DNA from: Streptomyces goshikiensis
GTDB lineage: Bacteria; Actinomycetota; Actinomycetes; Streptomycetales; Streptomycetaceae
Assembly: GCF_014650555.1 (NCBI RefSeq)
Contig: NZ_BMVE01000012.1
Span: 1-64,000 of the forward strand
DNA: 64,000 nucleotides
Direction: 5' to 3'
The position numbers and the translations under genes were made by a program. The notes under the pieces are model-generated. The model ran no database searches. It had not been told where the DNA came from and saw only the letters and a list, made by a program, of their open reading frames with translations. Position 1 is the stretch's first letter. Each line of letters starts with the position of its first letter. This document shows, piece after piece, positions 59,876 to 64,000 of the stretch.

Positions 59876-60361
59876 CTACTCCGCGCTCTCGGCCGGCGCC
59901 TCGAACCAGGTCGGTTCGTCGCGCAGGGCCCGGTGGATGCGGTCCAGGGCGAACGGTTCCAGCGCCGGCAGGGCGTCCGGCTCGAACCAGCCCACCTCCA
60001 GCGACTCGTGGTCGTTGACCCGGGCCTCGCCGCCCGTGGCCCGGCAGCGGAAGGTGATGTCCTGGAACTGGCAGAGGTCCCCGTTGGCATAGGTGACCGG
60101 CTGGAGCATCTGTACGAGGACCACCCGCTCGGGGACGCAGCGCACCGCCGTCTCCTCGTACACCTCGCGCACCGCGGTCTGCGCGGGCTGCTCCCCCGGC
60201 TCGGCGATGCCGCCGACCACCGACCAGCGCCCGGTGTCGGAGCGCCGCCCGAGCAGCACCCGGCCCCGGTCGTCGAAGACGACGGCGGTGACGCCGGGCA
60301 GCAGGAGCAGCCGGTGCCCGGCGGAGGCCCGGATCGCGCGGATGTACTCGGGTGTGCTCAT
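59876..60361 (-). CDS. NUDIX hydrolase
   Basis: 161 aa. The NUDIX box is GGIAEPGEQPAQTAVREVYEETAV (G-x5-E-x7-REVYEET, about 49-71), in the frame LPGVTAVVFDDRGRVLLGRR and RWSVVGG. The end has VNDHESLEVGWFEPDALP. Typical of the MutT/ADP-ribose-like group; substrate unknown. ATG 60361. It follows lnt on the same strand with a 10-bp gap, so they may be co-transcribed. Confidence 0.88.
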   Translation of the reverse strand: MSTPEYIRAIRASAGHRLLLLPGVTAVVFDDRGRVLLGRRSDTGRWSVVGGIAEPGEQPAQTAVREVYEETAVRCVPERVVLVQMLQPVTYANGDLCQFQDITFRCRATGGEARVNDHESLEVGWFEPDALPALEPFALDRIHRALRDEPTWFEAPAESAE

Positions 60362-60371
60362 GCCCCGAACC

Positions 60372-62156
60372 CTACGAGGCCTCCGGCGTCCCCGCGCCGG
60401 CCGCCCGCCGGGCCCGGATCCGCCGGGTCAGGACCCAGCCGAAGCCACCGGCGGCGACCGCGAGCAGGACGTACTCGGGCAGCGGTCCGAAGCGGGTGGC
60501 CGGGGTCTCGGTGGAGCGCAGCGGGATCTCGGCGACCAGGGCGTCCGCGGTGAACATCCGCGTCTGCTGGACGATCGTGCCGTCCGGGCGGATGACGGCG
60601 CTGACCCCGCTGGTGACGGGGACGAGGACGGACCGGCTGTGCTCGACGGCCCGGATCCGGTCCATGGCGAGCTGCTGGTAGGTCATCTGGGACCGGCCGA
60701 AGGTGGCGTTGTTGCTGGGGACGGCGATGACCTGGGCGCCCGCCCGGACGGTGGAGCGGACGGCGTCGTCGAAGGCGGCCTCGTAGCAGGTGACCATGCC
60801 GACGCCGCTGCCGGCCATGTCGAAGACGCCGGGCTCCTTGCCGGGGCCGAAGTCGCGGCGCACCCGGTCCACGTCGGCGCTGAAGATCCGGACGAAGGAG
60901 CGCATCGGCATGCGCTCCCCGAAGGGCTGGATCTTGCGCTTGTCGTAGGTGTCCGTGGGGCCCTTGACCGGGTCCCACAGGATCATCGTGTTGCGCAGCG
61001 GGCCGCTCTCCGGGACGAGGACGGAGCCGATCGCGACGGGCACGCCGATCGCCTTGACCGCCTTGTCGATGACGTCGTAGGCGTCGGGCTGGGTGAACGG
61101 GTCGATGTCGGAGGAGTTCTCCGGCCAGACCACGAAGTCGGGCTTGGGGACGCGGCCGGCCTTCACGTCCTCGGCGAGCTGGACCGTGCGCTTGGCGTGG
61201 TTGTCGAGCACCGCGCGGCGCTGGGCGTTGAAGTCGAATCCGGCGCGCGGGACGTTGCCCTGGATGACGGCGGCCACAGCGGTGCCGTCCTCGGCTGCGT
61301 CCGACACCAGCGGCCGGGCGGCGAGGGCCGCGCCGATGGGGGCCGCGACGGTGAGGGCGGCGAGGGCGGCGGCCGTCCGGCGGGGGTGGGCGCGGGCGAC
61401 GCGCAAGGCCTCGTACAGCCCGAAGCCGCACAGGGCGACGGCGAAGGAAAGCAGCGGGGTGCCGCCGAGGGCGGCGAGCGGCAGGAAGAGGCCGTCGGCC
61501 TGGCCGAAGGCGAGCTTGCCCCAGGGGAAGCCGCCGAAGGGCGCGCGGGCGCGCAGGGCCTCGCCCGCGACCCAGACGGCGGCGGCCCACAGCGGCCAGG
61601 CGGGGAGCCGGCTGACGAGGGCGATGCCGAGGCCGGTGAGGCCGATCAGGAGCGCTTCGAGGGTGGCGAGGGCCAGCCACGGGACGGGGCCGACGCCCTC
61701 GCTGGTCCAGACGAGCAGCGGCAGCAGGTAGCCGAGGCCGAAGAGGAAGCCGAGCCCGAATCCGGCGCGGGCGCGGCGGCCGTGGAGGCAGCCGGCGAGC
61801 AGGGCGAGGGCGAAGGGGGCCAGCCACCACAGCGGGCGGGGCGGGAAGCTGGCGTACAGCAGCGCGCCGGCGAGAACGGCGAGGACGGGCCGCGCGAACC
61901 GGGCGGCGCCGCGGCGCAGGGGGCTCGCGGGGGCTCCGTCGGCTCCGGCCTCGGCCGGGGTTCCGGCGGCCGGGGTTCCGGACCCGGCCCCGGCGCTGGT
62001 CACGGCCCCGGTCCCGGGCGCGTTGCCGGGCGCCTGGCCGGTGCCGGTCGCGGCGGTCCCTTCGCTGGTCACGGCCCCGTTCGCGGCTTCGGTACTGGCT
62101 GCCGCGGAGGGCTGCGGGGGCTCGTTCCCGGCCGCGCGGGTGACACTGCTGCTCAT
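60372..62156 (-). CDS. lnt: Apolipoprotein N-acyltransferase
   Basis: 594 aa. An Ala/Thr/Gly-rich head of about 75 residues is unusual. Then come six to seven membrane helices (about 85-285) and the nitrilase-type periplasmic domain (about 295-560) with catalytic Glu in VVWPENSSDID, Lys in DTYDKRKIQPFGERMP and Cys in GMVTCYEAAFDDA. It N-acylates the lipid-modified Cys of lipoproteins, such as ModA here. The ppm1 gene often next to lnt in actinobacteria is absent. Start ATG 62156; no ribosome site is evident. Confidence 0.93.
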   Translation of the reverse strand: MSSSVTRAAGNEPPQPSAAASTEAANGAVTSEGTAATGTGQAPGNAPGTGAVTSAGAGSGTPAAGTPAEAGADGAPASPLRRGAARFARPVLAVLAGALLYASFPPRPLWWLAPFALALLAGCLHGRRARAGFGLGFLFGLGYLLPLLVWTSEGVGPVPWLALATLEALLIGLTGLGIALVSRLPAWPLWAAAVWVAGEALRARAPFGGFPWGKLAFGQADGLFLPLAALGGTPLLSFAVALCGFGLYEALRVARAHPRRTAAALAALTVAAPIGAALAARPLVSDAAEDGTAVAAVIQGNVPRAGFDFNAQRRAVLDNHAKRTVQLAEDVKAGRVPKPDFVVWPENSSDIDPFTQPDAYDVIDKAVKAIGVPVAIGSVLVPESGPLRNTMILWDPVKGPTDTYDKRKIQPFGERMPMRSFVRIFSADVDRVRRDFGPGKEPGVFDMAGSGVGMVTCYEAAFDDAVRSTVRAGAQVIAVPSNNATFGRSQMTYQQLAMDRIRAVEHSRSVLVPVTSGVSAVIRPDGTIVQQTRMFTADALVAEIPLRSTETPATRFGPLPEYVLLAVAAGGFGWVLTRRIRARRAAGAGTPEAS

Positions 62157-62200
62157 CTGGCGGAGTGTACGTCCCCGCGCGCCGGAGACCGGTAAACGCC

Positions 62201-62716
62201 TCAGCGGGCGAGGGCGCGCAGATGGGTACGGATGACGCGGACCCCGTTCTCCGCGTCGTCGACGGTGACCGTGAACAGCTTTCCGTCGCCGAGCCGCAGC
62301 TCCAGCCCCTCGCCGCGTCGGACGATGACGGCTGTGCCCTTCTCGGGGCGCCAGCGGTAGCCCCAGCCGCCCCACTGCTGGGGGGTGATCCGGGGCAGGA
62401 ACTCGGCGGAGGTCACCTCGGTCAGCGAGATCCGGCGGCGCGGCAGCCCCATGTGGCCGCAGCGCACCACCATGGCCTCCGCGTCGACGGTGACGGCCAC
62501 GTGGACGAAGGCGAGGGTCCCGTAGAGGATCAGCAGTCCCGCGGCGAGGCAGCCGATCACGGACATCAGCAGCGGGACGACGCCCGAGGTCCACGGGGCG
62601 TCGACGGCCAGCTCGATGCCGAGCGCCAGACAGGCGGCGCCGGCTGCGGCGAGCAGCCACTGCGCGCGGTTGGAGGCCCGGCCCGTCCACAGCGGACCCG
62701 GGGGGTGCACCGTCAT
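62201..62716 (-). CDS. Small membrane protein with PH-like tail
   Basis: 171 aa. Two membrane helices (QWLLAAAGAACLALGIELAV and VVPLLMSVIGCLAAGLLILYG, about 18-70), then a soluble part with VRCGHMGLPRRRISLTEVTSAEFLP and WRPEKGTAVIVRRGEGLEL, similar in layout to bacterial PH-domain (DUF3093-like) membrane proteins. Function unknown. ATG 62716 lies seven bases after a minus-strand -10 TACGCT (62724-62729), a leaderless layout. Confidence 0.75.
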   Translation of the reverse strand: MTVHPPGPLWTGRASNRAQWLLAAAGAACLALGIELAVDAPWTSGVVPLLMSVIGCLAAGLLILYGTLAFVHVAVTVDAEAMVVRCGHMGLPRRRISLTEVTSAEFLPRITPQQWGGWGYRWRPEKGTAVIVRRGEGLELRLGDGKLFTVTVDDAENGVRVIRTHLRALAR

Positions 62717-62803
62717 GTGTAGCAGCGTACCCACGTTCCCCAGGGGCGCCACCGCCTCTGCGCCAGTCGGATCAGCGCGTGTTCCGGGCCGGGTCCGCCA
62801 CCC

Positions 62804-62842
62804 TTGACCTCAAGGAAGCTTGAGGTCCTACGGTCGCGGACA
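62804..62842 (+). promoter_or_regulatory. SoxR-type (MerR family) promoter of the VOC gene
   Basis: -35 TTGACC (62804-62809) and -10 TACGGT (62829-62834) are 19 bases apart, the long spacing of MerR-activated promoters. The spacer is filled by the perfect inverted repeat GACCTCAAG (62806-62814), GAAG, CTTGAGGTC (62819-62827), which contains CCTCAAG-N4-CTTGAGG, the SoxR box core. Transcription should begin at the VOC ATG (62842). Placement is the same as in the E. coli soxS promoter. Confidence 0.8.
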
Positions 62843-63309
62843 TGACCACTCACGAGGCAGTGCATATGACCTTCCCCGAGCGCTACCGCACCTCCGTGGT
62901 GCCGCACATCATGGTGTCCGACGCGGCCGCCGCGATCTCCTTCTACACCGAGGCCTTCGGCGCGGTCGAGGAATTCCGGCTCAGCCACCCGGCGGGCGGC
63001 GTCATGCACGCCGAGATCCGGATCGGCGGGGCCGTCATGATGCTCGGCGACGTCTCCGAGGGACCGTTCACCGCGCCCCCGTCGCTGGGCGGGACCTCGG
63101 TGGCCCTGCACGTGTTCGTCCCCGACGTGGACGCGCTCACCCGCACCGCCGCGGCCGCGGGCGCCGAGGTGGTGCGCGAGCCGGAGGACCAGTTCCACGG
63201 CGACCGCAACGTCATCCTCCGCGACCCGTTCGGGCACCTGTGGGTGTTCCTGACCCACCTGGAGGACGTCTCCGCCGAGGAACTGGCGCGCCGGCTCGCC
63301 GAGGCGTAG
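62842..63309 (+). CDS. VOC-superfamily protein (glyoxalase/PhnB-like)
   Basis: 155 aa. One VOC module pair: VVPHIMVSDAAAAISFYTEAFGAVEEFRL, VMHAEIRIGGAVMMLGDVS, VALHVFVPDVDALTRTAAAAGA and FHGDRNVILRDPFGHLWVF. It is closest in style to PhnB/YdfO-like glyoxalase relatives; conserved metal ligands are plausible at His/Glu positions, but the activity is unknown. The SoxR-type promoter suggests a part in resistance to redox-active compounds. Leaderless start ATG 62842; ATG 62866 (MTFPERY) is an in-frame alternative. Confidence 0.87.
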   Translation: MTTHEAVHMTFPERYRTSVVPHIMVSDAAAAISFYTEAFGAVEEFRLSHPAGGVMHAEIRIGGAVMMLGDVSEGPFTAPPSLGGTSVALHVFVPDVDALTRTAAAAGAEVVREPEDQFHGDRNVILRDPFGHLWVFLTHLEDVSAEELARRLAEA

Positions 63310-63429
63310 CCCGCGCCCACCGGGGCACACTGACCAGGGCGGACCGGACGGCCCCGGCGAAGCGGCGAACGGCGACTCCGTACGGTGGGTACCGGCCGCC
63401 GTACGCCCGCAACCGCCCCCGGAGGCACC

Positions 63430-64000
63430 GTGATTCCCCGACTCGACCGCGCCGTGGGCGCCGTACTGGGCTCGGCCGTCGGTGACGCGCTGGGCGCGCC
63501 CTACGAGTTCGGTCCGGCCGGGGAGTTGACGGCGCGCGGCGCCGAGATGCGCGGGGGCGGCGGCTGGGATCCGGGCGAGGCCACGGACGATACGCAGATG
63601 GCGGTGCTGCTCGGCGAGTCCCTGCTGGAGTGCGGCGACCTCGAACTCCCGGACGTCTTCGAGCGGTTCCGGCGCTGGGCGGCCGGTGCGCCCAAGGACA
63701 TCGGGCTCCAGACCGAGGACGTGCTGACCAGCGGGCAGCCCTGGGACCTCGCGGCCGCACTGCACTTCCAGGTCAACGCCCGGGCGGCGGGCAACGGTTC
63801 GCTGATGCGGGCCTCCACCTCGGCGGTGTACTTCGCCGCCGCCGGGCGCGAGGAGTCGATGGACGCCGCCCGGCGGATCGCGGCGCTGACCCACGGCGAC
63901 CGGGCCGCCTGGGAAGGGACCGCGATCCTGCACGAGCTGGTACGGGTCTGCCTGGACGGAGCCGATCCGCTGGCCGCCCTCCCCGCGACGCTCGCCGAGG
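63430..64000 (+). CDS. ADP-ribosylglycohydrolase family protein (partial, right edge)
   Basis: 190 codons to the window edge, open at the 3' end. It reads IPRLDRAVGAVLGSAVGDALGAPYEFG, then ATDDTQMAVLLGESLLE (Mg-binding TDDT motif) and ARAAGNGSLMRASTSAVYFA, hallmarks of the DraG/ARH family that removes ADP-ribose from proteins or splits related glycosides. Start GTG 63430, four bases after GGAGG. The full family is about 300 aa, so roughly one third is missing. Confidence 0.9.
   Translation, partial: MIPRLDRAVGAVLGSAVGDALGAPYEFGPAGELTARGAEMRGGGGWDPGEATDDTQMAVLLGESLLECGDLELPDVFERFRRWAAGAPKDIGLQTEDVLTSGQPWDLAAALHFQVNARAAGNGSLMRASTSAVYFAAAGREESMDAARRIAALTHGDRAAWEGTAILHELVRVCLDGADPLAALPATLAE

Overview
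The window is chromosomal DNA from a Streptomyces or close relative. GC content and third-position GC are very high, GTG and TTG starts are common, several ORFs appear leaderless (a TANNNT -10 element 6-7 nt before the start), and the gene content is typical of the genus: streptophobe, DUF4360, DUF4328, DUF6777-like and SpoIIE/GAF phosphatase families, and multiple Ser/Thr kinases. I found 55 protein genes, the last cut by the right edge. I saw no rRNA, tRNA, CRISPR array, insertion sequence or prophage.

Layout. 1-6.2 kb (minus): acyl-CoA dehydrogenase with a KstR-like operator, an MpaB/DUF2236 oxygenase, a TPR Ser/Thr kinase and an FAD oxidoreductase; the last three overlap. 6.3-9.0 kb: ketose-bisphosphate aldolase and SIS isomerase divergent from a DeoR regulator. 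9.1-13.0 kb: LysR regulator, then kbl and tdh (threonine to glycine) separated by a 680-bp repeat-rich gap. 13.2-21.1 kb: an HSL-type hydrolase with Cys in place of Ser, a methyltransferase, a LysR/MFS pair, a GAF-PAS-GAF-SpoIIE phosphatase and a serine hydrolase. 21.5-28.4 kb: APC permease, medium-chain reductase with an XRE regulator, GH15 trehalase/glucoamylase-like enzyme, DoxX/MarR pair and a DUF1232 protein. 28.5-31.2 kb: two tandem DUF4360 secreted proteins and dhaLM without dhaK. 31.6-35.7 kb: S4 protein and a molybdate locus (HTH-TOBE regulator, modA, fused modBC). 35.7-44.6 kb: secreted phosphodiester glycosidase, DUF4328 protein, PAS-GAF-SpoIIE-ATPase protein, DUF6777-like protein and streptophobe protein. 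44.6-47.0 kb: haloalkane dehalogenase and NmrA-type reductase under a TetR regulator. 47.0-51.0 kb: an operon of two-FHA ABC exporter, SH3-like protein and Ser/Thr kinase, resembling mycobacterial Rv1747/PknF. 51.1-59.9 kb: CDF transporter, secreted hydrolase, NUDIX, Tm-1-like protein, a receptor kinase with a membrane companion, a GNAT-AAA fusion and a secreted trypsin-like protease. 59.9-64 kb: NUDIX, Lnt, a small membrane protein, a VOC protein behind a textbook SoxR-type promoter, and a partial ADP-ribosylglycohydrolase.

The strongest second-look items are the SoxR-type promoter of the VOC gene, the FHA-ABC/SH3-like/kinase operon, the receptor kinase and companion that appear to share an ectodomain, the Cys-for-Ser hydrolase, dhaLM without dhaK, and convergent gene pairs whose two stop codons sit symmetrically inside an inverted repeat. 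All functions come from reading motifs and recalling families; no search was run.
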